From Cyclina sinensis (Eukaryota; Mollusca; Bivalvia; Venerida; Veneridae): a stretch of DNA of 64,000 nucleotides. The DNA is taken from contig JAAONU010000001.1 of assembly GCA_012932295.1 (NCBI GenBank), positions 1,674,001 to 1,738,000 of the forward strand. The letters run 5' to 3'. The position numbers were made by a program, and so were the translations under genes. Each line of letters begins with the position of its first letter. The first letter of the stretch is position 1. Shown piece by piece: positions 44,601 through 47,789 of this stretch. Under the pieces are notes generated by a model. That model worked only from the letters and a program-made list of their open reading frames with translations, had not been told where the DNA came from and searched no databases.

Positions 44601-46640
44601 ATAAGCGGTCTTTAATAAATAATATTTAATTTATTTAATAGTATTTAATAAATACCTAAATTTGCCAGAAAAAGGCAAACTAAATGATGTTCAAGTCCGT
44701 TTTAGAAAGACATGCCTAGCAGGGAAAAAGGTAAATACATGTTAGTTACAACATCTTCCATTCACTCATGCTAGCTAACCTTTTTTAAACAGCAGAATGC
44801 TCTGTTTGAGAAGAGGGACGACGTAAATTCATTCTCCACCGAGTGATAGAATCGGTTCTCCAGTATACGGACAACAAATATGGCATTTCTGTAGTGCATC
44901 CATGCTATGTCAAAATGACTGTCCTTGAACAATGCATTGCCTTCTTCTTTTAAATCATGCATCAAACGTATTAGACTATCCTGCAAAAAATAACAAAGGT
45001 ATCAATGAAATTAAGCTATGTTGATCTAGGTCTAAACATTTGTGCAAAGATTTACAAATGGTCTGTGTTAACACATGTGTAATTAGAGCTGTAAGAATAT
45101 GTCTAGAAACTGGTCTAGGAATCAAGAAATTCTATATGATGACTAGTCTTAAGAAGCAGCTTCAACATTTAATAATTAGCAACCTGTTAGTATCGTCCAG
45201 CCAACAGATTATACCATAGTCATGTTTGTCCTTAATGAGATGTTAGAAATGATCATATTCAATCAGTGAGAGGTTATAGAAGTGAAATTTACCAACCCTG
45301 ACAGTCTTCCTCAGTGTTTTCTATACATAGAATTATGGAAAAAAAAAAAAATCTTACCTTGTTAACTTTTGGCTCCTTATCATTCCTGCAAGTAACAAAA
45401 ACATTTAATACTGTAATCCTCTGGAGCTTCTCACACAGCAAATCATATGACTCTCATTCAGACTAATCATCAAGCCTAGTTCCTGCTCTTCAACATAACC
45501 ACTCATAAGTCAAAAACAAAACATTACCCCCTGCAAAATTTAACTGTGTCACTTCAGTTTCTGAAGCATACATTCTGCAAAATGCTTGTCACAGCTTTAC
45601 CTGGTTGCAGGATTCTGTCATTGTGTGTGATTTCAGCCAATCAGAAGTGTGAGCAAATCACCAAGGTAAAATCACTATTCTTAAGACGGCATCTAGTTCT
45701 AACAAAGTGTTATATGTATCTACAATGTACCAACTGAATTCATAAGTGACTAACATGTTATAATTGATACACAGTTTTCAGTAACAAAAATGGCGGGAGA
45801 AGAATGACAAATGTGAGGTCAATATAAATAGTGTTTTTTGTTTGATGTATGTTAGCCCTACACTGCAACAGACAAGGCCTGAAACCAATTTTGCAAGGTG
45901 TACATGTAATAAACACCACAGAAAAGTTGAGAAATAGCTTGTCAATGAGCTTGCTGGTTTTTTGCCTTTATTTTGGCTCAGTTATCAAGACAAACATAAA
46001 CAGCTTATATATACAGATGCATACTTATCCAAACATCAAGGAAGACACTACTGCTATAATCAGAACATGCTTTTTTTGTTTGATTACCACATTTAATGGA
46101 GCTTCATGCAAGGAACATCCCTACCAAGTTTATCAACTTAGAACAAGTGATTAAGGAAAAGATGTTGCTTAAATTAAAAGTTGATGGCCACAAAAGCTCA
46201 CATTGACAAAGTAGGATTTACAAGGTAGACATTCATTATGTTTAGGATTTAAACCTGTCTACAGTCTTAAGACTTCCAACATGACAGTAGCCAATTTGCA
46301 TTTTGTTCATACATCATAAAGTTATTGAAAGTAGTTTCCCTGTAGATGTGCAGATATGTGGTTTGCATTTAGCTGTTAGAATAATGGGAATGTTCATTAG
46401 AAGCATAGTTGTAATCTATGTAAATTCTTTTAGTAAATTAATGAATATGTTTCTGTATATATCTCTGTAACCTAACGTTAATAAAACAAGGACTTGAACA
46501 TTTAAAAAAGAAGCCAAAACTTACACTAGAAGATCCCAGAATGGTTTAATTCTCTCCTTGCGATCCTCCCTTTTCCGCATCTCCTCAAAATCAGGAGGGA
46601 CATCCCGGGCATAAACCTGATGATCCCAAGGAGGCTCCAT
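2541..46640 (-). CDS. HELZ2: HELZ2-like giant protein: TPR, CCCH fingers, two SF1 helicases and an RNB fold (35 exons)
   Basis: Spliced coding region rebuilt by eye from GT-AG junctions; exon coordinates are given in the entries that follow. The total is 11,585 nt, one base short of 3,862 codons because of an apparent frameshift in exon 14. Approximate residue layout: TPR 48-170, linker 170-410, CCCH/C2H2 block 415-1260, helicase 1 1640-2080, S/T/P linker 2080-2250, RNB fold 2530-2900, helicase 2 3360-3830. The paired UPF1-like helicases flanking an RNB domain are the diagnostic HELZ2 order. The N-terminal third instead looks like ZC3H7A/B. Vertebrate HELZ2 is a nuclear and cytoplasmic RNA helicase, exoribonuclease and nuclear-receptor cofactor induced by interferon; the role here is inferred. 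The reading frame is otherwise open, so the gene looks expressed. Confidence 0.9.
2710..2970. repeat. Dispersed stem-loop repeat, copy 1 (intron 34)
   Basis: About 260 bp, clearly similar and in the same orientation to 17970-18225. Contains a perfect 12-bp inverted repeat, GTGCCGTATAAA (2735-2746), a 6-base loop and TTTATACGGCAC (2753-2764). The copies end near TGTACACCTGG..GATAACCTT. Probably a short non-autonomous element; family unknown. Confidence 0.8.
3339..3506 (-). CDS. HELZ2: HELZ2-like exon 34, helicase 2 motifs V-VI
   Basis: Motif V, GQEFDYVILCTVRTVD; motif VI, DSAVVTTALTRAKKGLVIVG with the ALTRAK arginine finger. Phase 1/1, donor GTAG|GTAAGT. Confidence 0.95.
4003..4156 (-). CDS. 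HELZ2: HELZ2-like exon 33, helicase 2 domain 2
   Basis: Encodes VRVAVSLVTSYQVPLNNVAV then ICATTAQCWMV and LTITQAQ. This corresponds to the I.V.T.Y..Q strand, slightly diverged, then leads to motif V at the next junction (QAQ|GQEFD). Confidence 0.9.
4634..4852 (-). CDS. HELZ2: HELZ2-like exon 32, helicase 2 domain 2
   Basis: Encodes HEGIVDFPSKNSYEGRLSCG, then NKPVAFCKLKGAQSY and an EQTICNIAQAEFA helix. F.S..FY.G.L matches the segment following motif IV in HELZ2. Ends GCT|GTAAGT. Confidence 0.9.
5286..5498 (-). CDS. HELZ2: HELZ2-like exon 31, helicase 2 motifs II-IV
   Basis: Motif II reads IIIDDANSGSEPELLVPL (DDAN at 5478-5489) instead of DEAxQ. Motif III, VTMVGDINQLGP, and motif IV, NVQYRV, are normal. 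The Glu-to-Asp change in Walker B may slow ATP hydrolysis. Phase 0/0. Confidence 0.94.
5882..6498 (+). mobile_element. Tandem-core (pearl-like/Helitron-like) non-autonomous element, intron 30
   Basis: Starts AAGAAATCGG and carries three copies of a roughly 156-bp core (ATATGCCCCGGACAAAA recurs near 6099 and 6255, with a variant near 6412). A GGACGG tract follows (6446-6465), and it ends in the hairpin ATGCTGGCCC...GGGAGCAT. Architecture matches the bivalve pearl type: 5' end, repeated core, ACGG microsatellite, 3' end. No ORF. Confidence 0.7.
6640..7450. repeat. Degenerate TGACC-rich repeat region, intron 30
   Basis: Loosely repeating segments with TGACCTT, CTATACCA and ACTTTCATCAA phrases at irregular spacing. 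Looks like a decayed tandem-core element. No protein-coding signal. Confidence 0.4.
7802..7978 (-). CDS. HELZ2: HELZ2-like exon 30, helicase 2 motif Ic
   Basis: 59 codons, phase 0/0: an acidic insertion (YPDDISEEQFDEYSQLLTRA), then EADIILCTCTTAGMPKI, the motif Ic equivalent. Confidence 0.92.
8650..8858 (-). CDS. HELZ2: HELZ2-like exon 29, helicase 2 insertion
   Basis: Encodes EYFLSLKANCPRVVRVYSNI, VERAVHPLPWDV and a segment ending SPFSKQIT. The R.VRVYS...E...P.P pattern is usual between motifs Ia and Ic of HELZ2-family helicases. Phase 1/0. Confidence 0.9.
9179..10106. mobile_element. hAT-type non-autonomous transposon (928 bp), intron 28
   Basis: Flanked by a perfect 8-bp duplication GTGTTTAC (9171-9178 and 10107-10114). 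The terminal inverted repeat is TAGGGATGCAA, perfect over 11 bp, followed inside both ends by GGTTAACC/ACCGGT subterminal repeats. An 8-bp duplication with TAGGGATGCA ends is typical of hAT elements. No transposase ORF. Its right end is 19 bp from exon 28. Confidence 0.9.
10126..10383 (-). CDS. HELZ2: HELZ2-like exon 28, helicase 2 Walker A
   Basis: Q motif TPNQQQEVALKMALSQPFTV; Walker A GCVGSGKS (10241-10264); motif Ia VLVCAPRETTLDVLAG. GxxGxGKS is a functional P-loop form. The donor GTAAGC at 10125 is only 11 bp from the target duplication of a hAT-type element. Confidence 0.94.
10659..10744 (-). CDS. HELZ2: HELZ2-like exon 27 (86 nt), bridge to helicase 2
   Basis: Encodes MMLYAVKSLEYSCKLTQDV followed by IYRQTPALS. 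It links the post-RNB region to helicase 2. Splice sites are ttgcag and CAGTG|gtaaag; phase 2/1 fits both neighbours. Confidence 0.85.
11017..14989 (-). CDS. HELZ2: HELZ2-like exon 26: helicase 1 end, S/T/P linker, RNB-fold domain
   Basis: A 3,973-nt exon. The first 60 codons finish helicase 1 (KEFRAMFITTVRTRHL; motif VI LLNTALTRAQSLVVV). About 150 residues of Ser/Thr/Pro/Asn-rich linker follow, then small barrels, then an RNB domain: CFTIDP at 13391-13380, YQVGVHFTDVAAFV, MLPERLSMNLCSLKVNEDRL. In RNase II the catalytic block is D-x5-D-x-D-D; here it is D-x5-H-x-N-R, so three of four metal-binding Asp are gone. The fold is likely kept but exonuclease activity is doubtful. The rest, after the RNB core, resembles the HELZ2 region leading to helicase 2. 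Confidence 0.95.
16074..16155 (-). CDS. HELZ2: HELZ2-like exon 25, helicase 1 motif V start
   Basis: 27 codons: VLLIRKALKKRNVALKDVMV then ERVQGVQG, which joins KEF in exon 26 to make motif V (QG.E). Splice sites are atacag and gtaaca. Phase 0/1. Confidence 0.92.
16300..17174. mobile_element. pogo/Tigger-type non-autonomous transposon (875 bp), intron 24
   Basis: Ends are CAGTCATTCCTTGCTGGCTC and, on the other strand, CAGTCATTCCTTGATGGCTC, a 20-bp inverted repeat with one mismatch. TA lies on both sides (16298-16299 and 17175-17176). CAGT-type ends and TA target fit the Tc1/mariner-pogo superfamily. No transposase ORF. Confidence 0.83.
17316..17877 (-). CDS. HELZ2: HELZ2-like exon 24, helicase 1 motifs II-IV
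   Basis: Walker B, IFIDEAAQTLESE (17826-17840 codes DEAAQ); motif III, VLAGDHQQISPKV; motif IV, LSINYRTKMEI; then FHGVQGRE and VVTPYYDQ. DEAAQ is the intact UPF1-family form, so this helicase should hydrolyse ATP. Confidence 0.96.
17970..18225. repeat. Dispersed stem-loop repeat, copy 2 (intron 23)
   Basis: Similar to 2710-2970. The stem is GTGCCGCATAAA (17997-18008) against TTTATACGGCAC, one substitution from perfect, leaving a G-T-type mismatch. Same orientation as copy 1. Confidence 0.8.
18611..18847 (-). CDS. HELZ2: HELZ2-like exon 23, helicase 1 core
   Basis: Begins SAADLYIIKHFDNYLRKTG (continuation of motif Ia, SN.AAD), has the insertion RVYYKDRLLYTVTPEV, and ends in motif Ic, CRVVIVTVTTSLVL. 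Phase 2/2. Confidence 0.94.
19149..19340 (-). CDS. HELZ2: HELZ2-like exon 22, helicase 1 Walker A
   Basis: The Q motif LNPDQMSAVR and Walker A GPFGTGKT (19229-19252) bind ATP. Motif Ia follows as TRILICAQSN. These are standard UPF1-like SF1 motifs with all key residues present. The donor is AACAG|gtaatg. Confidence 0.96.
19597..20061 (-). CDS. HELZ2: HELZ2-like exon 21, helicase 1 accessory barrel
   Basis: Contains FNFDGRGRDFIYLCLSPECV, LRPGTNLDVEIQFQMDRLFF and RMHYAIDQL. This is the UPF1-family 1B-like barrel, where a V.IQF.....F..MH.A.D pattern precedes the Q motif and Walker A. Phase 2/2. Confidence 0.9.
20492..21012 (-). CDS. HELZ2: HELZ2-like exon 20, pre-helicase region
   Basis: Encodes KRLEKVALLYNRDRLHFCL and the FTGGMFGSFMQWILFDFGS segment, which resembles the conserved FG.F.Q..VFDFG...L stretch ahead of helicase 1 in HELZ and HELZ2. 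A charged helix follows. Leaves phase 2 through TCGAG|gtgaga. Confidence 0.9.
21413..21520 (-). CDS. HELZ2: HELZ2-like exon 19, bridge between zinc block and helicase
   Basis: 36 codons, phase 0/0: ITEELEGVEIKTTGDLHIYR then KDARYRWIFEIASL. This looks like beta-strand material leading into the HELZ/HELZ2 pre-helicase barrel. No catalytic motif. Confidence 0.85.
21665..21875 (-). CDS. HELZ2: HELZ2-like exon 18, last CCCH finger and basic coiled helix
   Basis: Completes the final CCCH finger (GGQCQYSNVPDMYNLCRYAH) and continues into a charged helix (ELDEWKERYEWRQMKREMAR). This is the point where ZC3H7 proteins normally end; here the frame runs on into the helicase. The last codon GTT abuts GTAAGT. 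Confidence 0.92.
22130..22149. repeat. Poly-G run in intron 17
   Basis: About 15 consecutive G. A simple homopolymer; length may be unreliable. Confidence 0.8.
22299..22620 (-). CDS. HELZ2: HELZ2-like exon 17, C2H2 (U1-like) finger
   Basis: An Ala/Ser/Lys-rich start leads to a U1-type C2H2 finger, C-x2-C-x12-H-x5-H, in the FYCHYCGVSCNSQKQWDEH region, then HQWNYRQPPW and GRYYELCEK, which begins the last CCCH finger. The exon must end at GAGAA|gtaggt because reading on gives TAG. Confidence 0.92.
22933..23281 (-). CDS. HELZ2: HELZ2-like exon 16, fourth CCCH module
   Basis: Encodes CETCWKRG, further Cys/His (CQKGHGNWSC), the linker LRPLPKKIP and a canonical CCCH finger, CQYIRDGKKCGYVGRGPC with QFAH (C-x8-C-x7-C-x3-H), then AEEIDAWRFM. 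Phase 0/1. Confidence 0.93.
23556..24571 (-). CDS. HELZ2: HELZ2-like exon 15, second and third zinc modules
   Basis: 338 codons. It holds CQHC...HKC followed by a CCCH finger ending C-SFA-H and the FWTLEKDGKF helix; then FEFVCRACYYGSPPKI with C..C..C..H; then CKWLQFCRSKVNATCRFAH (C-x5-C-x7-C-x3-H) with VWMLERD. It ends in a Pro/Ala/Gln-rich tail. The FVC.AC...PK.I and CxxxH-plus-W helix order matches ZC3H7A/B. The donor is CAG|gtactt. Confidence 0.93.
24592..26174 (+). mobile_element. Tandem-core element with a second element nested inside, intron 14
   Basis: Begins AGAACAGTCATTG..TACCCCCACAA and ends TTTGCGGGGGCAT. Several copies of a roughly 165-bp core share GGATATGCATCAAAAATATG, ACATCTACATTGCCT and AAGGGCAATAACT. 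It is interrupted at 25132-25691 by another element. No ORF. Confidence 0.65.
25132..25691 (+). mobile_element. Nested tandem-core element (AAGAGGGCCATGATGGCCC type)
   Basis: Starts AAGAGGGCCATGATGGCCC, has three diverged cores sharing CCTCTAGAGTGTTAACAA and GATGACCCATATTC, a GGACGGACGG tract (25605-25630), and ends in TGACAGGTGAGCT, which pairs with CTCACCTGAG near the start. The host element resumes on both sides, so this insertion is younger. Confidence 0.7.
26580..26940. repeat. Decayed tandem-core repeat, intron 14
   Basis: Shares GCTTCATGCAAGGAACATCC with 46101-46120 upstream of the gene and has AAGCAATCTTTG/AGCAATCTTGG repeats internally. A fragment of a dispersed family; ends not defined. 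Confidence 0.45.
27129..27282 (-). CDS. HELZ2: HELZ2-like exon 14, Pro/Gln-rich, contains an apparent 1-nt deletion
   Basis: Enters in phase 2 reading YSETQNEHMYQPPPSHLQM and PPPPPTQHMQQFTGFSP. The sensible continuation, KQPSPYSATGYNYG then exon 15 GQFSHPPP, is in another frame. As written the exon leaves phase 0, but exon 15 needs phase 1, and phase 0 hits a stop 12 codons into exon 15. The shift maps near the TTTTCCCCAAA run (plus-strand about 27168-27178). It is either an assembly error in a homopolymer or a real lesion. Confidence 0.75.
28255..28456 (-). CDS. HELZ2: HELZ2-like exon 13, Gln/Ser-rich linker
   Basis: Encodes a Lys- and Gln-rich spacer (KSKQQYIPGLNYRNGKKKQT, later SSATQKMSAIQSSQA) between the first and second zinc modules. 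Enters in phase 1 and leaves in phase 2 through AACAG|gtaata. Confidence 0.82.
29360..29660. repeat. Two diverged tandem copies of a roughly 165-bp repeat, intron 12
   Basis: Copies share GCCAAT.TT.GA.AATT, TGCATG.AGAGAT, ATCAAACTT and TTTGGTGAAGAT. Same style as the tandem-core elements but without recognisable ends. Confidence 0.45.
29998..30288 (-). CDS. HELZ2: HELZ2-like exon 12, first CCCH finger
   Basis: Contains VRVRPRPETRGHYGVYKIC followed by a CCCH finger ending in C-TFP-H, then AEVHLWTMDREGAFS. The H.W...REG.F helix after the finger is the signature that repeats after each CCCH finger in ZC3H7 proteins. The donor is ATAT|GTAAGT. CCCH fingers of this class bind RNA. Confidence 0.88.
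30673..30900 (-). CDS. HELZ2: HELZ2-like exon 11, Ser-rich linker and start of first zinc module
   Basis: A Ser/Thr/Pro-rich stretch is followed by FDFKIVCRHCFCKIGEGVK, the CxxC half of the first ZC3H7-like Cys/His module; the partner Cys/His are in exon 12. Phase 1/1. Confidence 0.87.
31007..31277 (+). mobile_element. Tandem-core element, 5' part split by the LINE
   Basis: Starts AAGAGCTGTCACTGAAATGC and has GACCTCAAGGTCA..GGGTCAAGGTAAA twice. It is broken at the 14-bp target site and continues at 38582. Confidence 0.75.
31679..32755 (+). CDS. LINE ORF1 protein (L1 ORF1p-like RNA-binding chaperone)
   Basis: 358 residues, intact. The charged N-terminus is followed by a long coiled coil (about residues 95-190, rich in K, E, L, Q), an RRM-like core starting YTRRNSVRIYGLIDE (about 200), and a C-terminal domain with ISHRIGK and RPVICKFVSR. 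This is the Transposase_22/L1 ORF1p order. The protein coats LINE RNA and helps reverse transcription. It lies 1.48 kb upstream of ORF2. Confidence 0.88.
   Translation: MPKAAKDQKEKVKSSRASSVSREDDTSDTSEIIDKNEKQEKSIEKQVRIDKMLSPAVEGVRLEDIATAIQSIESRLGKLASKEYIDSSLKKLVSADFVKKKLTELRVDLSKEIKTELDKAYDHLRNVKLILETSQKDIDELKDKYSGLQMETEIVVKEKQILSEKTKELGEQIKERDLRIKTQEKSINDLEQYTRRNSVRIYGLIDEDKNENFVTTSNLVISTLNKKLNLKLVPQDIDISHRIGKFSRDAYRPVICKFVSRMVKKSVMSVRRKLKGSSIVIREDLTIKNAKLLEEVSAKDEVKNAWSDDGKILAVLLNGRKLRFDINSDLTIPLIPADELAILLADSRKQSRSSSTHF
32756..34237 (+). repeat. LINE inter-ORF spacer with two ~0.5-kb tandem copies
   Basis: Copy 1 is about 32977-33521 and copy 2 about 33522-33995. They share GTTATTTTTGTATTTCTCGT, GCGAGAAATTTAGGCG, TTTTCGTTTTGGACCTTACA and TATTTGTCTAGTACTA. 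Coding potential is poor. L1 elements usually have very short ORF spacers, so this may be a duplicated regulatory monomer. Confidence 0.75.
34238..37228 (+). CDS. LINE ORF2, endonuclease and reverse transcriptase part
   Basis: 996 residues before a premature TAG. The APE-type endonuclease begins FASMNVQGLGDSSKR and has GGDFNLVL and YRTDHSLIL. The reverse transcriptase has WRPISLLNVGYKI, GFLSGRFIGDN, LLLVDFATAFDSL, GCRQGDPLSPYLF and QYADDTTLLL (YADD codons 36368-36379). All metal-binding residues I can see are intact. The frame breaks at 37222-37226 (TTTTT) and continues one frame over in the next entry. Confidence 0.93.
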   Translation: MMTEKITFASMNVQGLGDSSKRRDVLNFLKSRNFNIYFIQDTHFTDKESKFIRSQWGYECYLNNYSSQSRGVGIFINNNFEFKFVSMEKDDSGNLLILHCKIKNLDFSLFCIYGPNNDNPYFYTNIKQKLSQIQHSCILGGDFNLVLNPEKDYFNYLNVNNPQARLKVLEMLIENDLVDCWREQHMETQHFTWFRKSPIKKARLDFFLISSNLFVNIFETHILPGYRTDHSLILMSFELDKFIKGKSYWKFNNSLLKDLEYVTQIKSLIKDIRSQYASEVQLTNLPVESIPDSELLLTIDEKLFFETLLMEIRGKTIAYCTHKKQEENNKEKQLISEIENLQTVVLSNENLLEQKKNELLEIRKEKLEGSLIRSRAKWLLEGEKPSNYFCNLENRNFVSKNMNSLCSKTGKILHEQKDILSEAMNHYQSLYAFRNTSEVNLNRLFNNQQIVKLTDEDKNSLEGKLTQEEMLFSLKKMSNNSSPGISGFTAAFYKVFWIDIGSFLVRSMNCAFNIGELSVTQKQGVITCIPKGNKDKTLLKNWRPISLLNVGYKITSASIANRLKKVLSKIISETQSGFLSGRFIGDNIRLIYDIMDYTKKHNIKGMLLLVDFATAFDSLSWSFMYKVFHFFNFGTDFIRWIQTLYKNIQSCIIVNGHLSDWFYVHRGCRQGDPLSPYLFILCAEIMSLLFKKSNNIKGIKCNNQEFLISQYADDTTLLLDGSTESLRNAIRILKFYADISGLHVNVEKTMAVWIGSKRGSNQVICPELSLQWDHTFKLLGVTFTTELNDIVKLNFEAKIKELELLLHVWSNRILTPIGKNIVIKTLALPKLNHLFVSLPTPSKEIIKKIQEMFFKFIWTNGPDKVKRVTVVQNFNNGGLRVVDVEKFIMALKCSWIRRYLKEKSQYYMLVSIICPALDSIGRYGANFVQKKISEVSNPFWKDILQALYSIHYVKSPKSWEEFLSVPVFYNPNIKIGGKSFYSSNYTKKGIYFINDF
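37219..38025 (+). CDS. LINE ORF2, C-terminal part after a 1-nt frameshift
   Basis: Reads FLGENGSLYSFERFQQIN in continuity with the first part if one more T is allowed in the T5 run. It then has a Cys/His knuckle, CSFCKRSPETITHLFYEC, the zf-RVT-type C-terminal motif of LINE ORF2, and stops at 38025. Total ORF2 would be about 1,262 residues, normal for this group. Confidence 0.88.
38026..38567 (+). other. LINE 3' UTR with T-runs and poly(A) end
   Basis: About 27 consecutive T near 38057-38083, then a pyrimidine-rich stretch, GGAAATAAAATATAAATT as a polyadenylation-like signal (38541-38558), then the A tail. Confidence 0.75.
38582..38888 (+). mobile_element. Tandem-core element, 3' part split by the LINE
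   Basis: Resumes the repeat of 31007-31277 with CTTCAAGGTCAAGGTCATAC and GGAGTCAAGGTTAAATA, a short GATGAATGGACAGAC tract, and a 3' hairpin ATGCCCT...AGGGCAT (38870-38888). Confidence 0.75.
39493..39538 (-). CDS. HELZ2: HELZ2-like exon 10 (46 nt)
   Basis: Encodes TAMGLDRFSPTEFSS and the first base of a codon. It precedes the largest intron (30901-39492), which carries the LINE. Splice sites are acacag and gtatgt. Confidence 0.75.
40033..40205 (-). CDS. HELZ2: HELZ2-like exon 9, linker
   Basis: Encodes a low-complexity linker with a Gly-rich stretch (GRGVAVGGGLN), then PPTEEEAPW and FPHDIDEDPSG. Splice sites are tttgtag and ACG|gtaaaa. No domain recognised. Confidence 0.82.
41202..41336 (-). 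CDS. HELZ2: HELZ2-like exon 8, basic patch then acidic linker
   Basis: Starts AKKKNRGN (basic, NLS-like with exon 7) and ends in an acidic segment, SPAEYEDDTEFANLLTG. The acidic D..FANLL resembles the leucine/aspartate-rich motif after the TPRs of ZC3H7A/B. Phase 1/1. Confidence 0.83.
41440..41586 (-). repeat. Possible tRNA(Ser/Leu)-derived SINE-like sequence, intron 7/8
   Basis: On the minus strand TGGCCAAGTGG (41559-41569) is a perfect RNA polymerase III box A followed by TTGAGGCATCCACC. The box B candidate near 41514-41525 is poor. Probably a decayed SINE head, not a tRNA gene. Confidence 0.35.
41717..41750 (-). CDS. HELZ2: HELZ2-like exon 7 (34-nt microexon)
   Basis: Encodes QLETRSKMVKK and the first base of an Ala codon. 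It begins a Lys/Arg-rich patch finished by exon 8, which may be a nuclear localisation signal. Splice sites are tttcag and gtaatc. Confidence 0.7.
42179..42358 (-). CDS. HELZ2: HELZ2-like exon 6, linker
   Basis: 60 codons, phase 0/0. It opens with a short helix (ALKELIDELEPKV) and continues into a polar, probably disordered stretch rich in S, T, E and K. No catalytic motif is visible. Confidence 0.8.
43208..43332 (-). CDS. HELZ2: HELZ2-like exon 5, TPR C-terminal helices
   Basis: Encodes AIGVFPKNIKAYYRQALAYK and then a helix with KKFSEAYRSACKGQEMQPSS, the classic final TPR of the ZC3H7 type. Enters in phase 1 and leaves in phase 0. The donor is TCA|GTAAGT. Confidence 0.87.
44008..44044 (-). 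CDS. HELZ2: HELZ2-like exon 4, TPR continuation
   Basis: A 37-nt exon encoding NMFKQAVQDCES plus the first base of a codon. It joins the helix of exon 3 to exon 5 as a continuous TPR (A..DC..AI...P.N..A.YR.A.A). Splice sites are ttcag and gtaaat. Confidence 0.8.
44124..44145. repeat. (TC)n then poly-C simple repeat, intron 3
   Basis: TCTCTCTCTCTC followed by about 15 C. Simple sequence. Confidence 0.85.
44780..44980 (-). CDS. HELZ2: HELZ2-like exon 3, first TPR helices
   Basis: 67 codons in phase 0/0. It contains the TPR-like signature LKEEGNALFKDSHFDIAWMH followed by a second helix ending SLFSNRAFCCLKK, the G..LF...F..A...Y..A / L..NRA.C pattern of TPR repeats such as those of ZC3H7A/B. 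TPRs bind peptide partners. The donor is the weak gttagc. Confidence 0.85.
45358..45385 (-). CDS. HELZ2: HELZ2-like exon 2 (28-nt microexon)
   Basis: A 28-nt exon between tgcag and gtaaga. It completes the split Val codon and adds NDKEPKVNK, then leaves phase 0 into the TPR exon. Support is the two good splice sites and frame continuity on both sides. Confidence 0.65.
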
Positions 46641-46663
46641 TATCTCCTGACAACTTTAAGGAT
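46525..46663 (-). CDS. HELZ2: HELZ2-like exon 1 (first coding exon, ATG at 46640)
   Basis: The start ATG is at 46640-46638 and encodes a charged N-terminus beginning MEPPWDHQVYARD. A good acceptor (tttctag) lies just upstream, so the exon probably starts at 46663 and a non-coding 5' exon lies further upstream, unlocated. The donor is AGT|GTAAGT at 46524 and leaves phase 2. The start is chosen because this is the only ATG ahead of the TPR block that keeps frame through exon 2. Confidence 0.75.
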
Positions 46664-47789
46664 CTAGAAAATAAAAGAAATATGAGCTTTGGAATGAATC
46701 TTATTTAGCTTCATTAATTTTTGTTATGACATTTTTTTGCCATTAGCCAGCAATGTTGAATCCCATGTATTCCTATTTAATTTCAGATCAGTCAGTTTTT
46801 ATTCTCCTTACCTTTGAGTGAGTGAGTTTTTCCACCTATAGATTTCATGACTTTGTAAAGAAAGCTGAAAATCAGTCCATCTGTATGTTTTGTTATTAGG
46901 TTTATGTGATGCAAAATTAATGATTGAGTTTGGTCCTGGTCTTAACCATTTCTTTATACGATACAAGTACAAATAGTAAAAATACCATTAGAATTCAAAT
47001 ATTTTTAATCTAAAAATATGATACAGACATCCACCTTTATAAGCACATAGAAAAAAATCACATTAAATTGGGACCTTCTTAGGCATACTGAAGATCGATA
47101 AAAAAATAAAATTCTATATATAAAACCATTAATGGCAGGTTCTCAAGACAAGTATTCAAATGGGCAGAACCTCAAAAAGGATGACAGGTCTTGCACAGAA
47201 ATCCTTTTTTATGGGCTTTGGTAAGAATGTAGTCCAACTAATTATACACCAGTAAAGATATTGTGTAATTTTTTGTATGGGTCAATATCTCTGACATTCT
47301 GACCCAAAACAAAAATATCTCAGAATATGCTCAAGATGTCACTTGAATTATTTTGACTAATAAGAATGTAACAATATACCATGGAAAAATTAACCACTTT
47401 TAGTTACCTCTACATCGTCTACTTGATTATTTTACATATCACACCTTTCTATTGCAATTAAAAGTGATTGTGTGTTGACTGTGTATTGTTAAATAATGAA
47501 ACTATAAAAACTGCATTTGTTGTAAAAATATATAATGGTCACACTAATTGTCTCAAAGCTTTATAATGAGCAACAAGCACCAAGCCAGTTTGCATTATCA
47601 ATATGCACACAAGTGAATTTAGTCAAGCCCTGTCTGCGGGTATATATATCGCTTCAAAATTTGTTCAGTCAGATTTTCATACATTCCATACTGATAAAAA
47701 TACTAACTCCTGTAAAACACCTAGCATATTAATAGAAAATAAATGTTGATTAATTTTATTAAACTTATATGTTACACTAATATTATTCA
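46664..47789. other. Upstream flank of the HELZ2-like gene
   Basis: No coding region is recognised. The promoter and any non-coding first exon should be here or further right, but I see no clear TATA or CpG feature. Confidence 0.5.
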
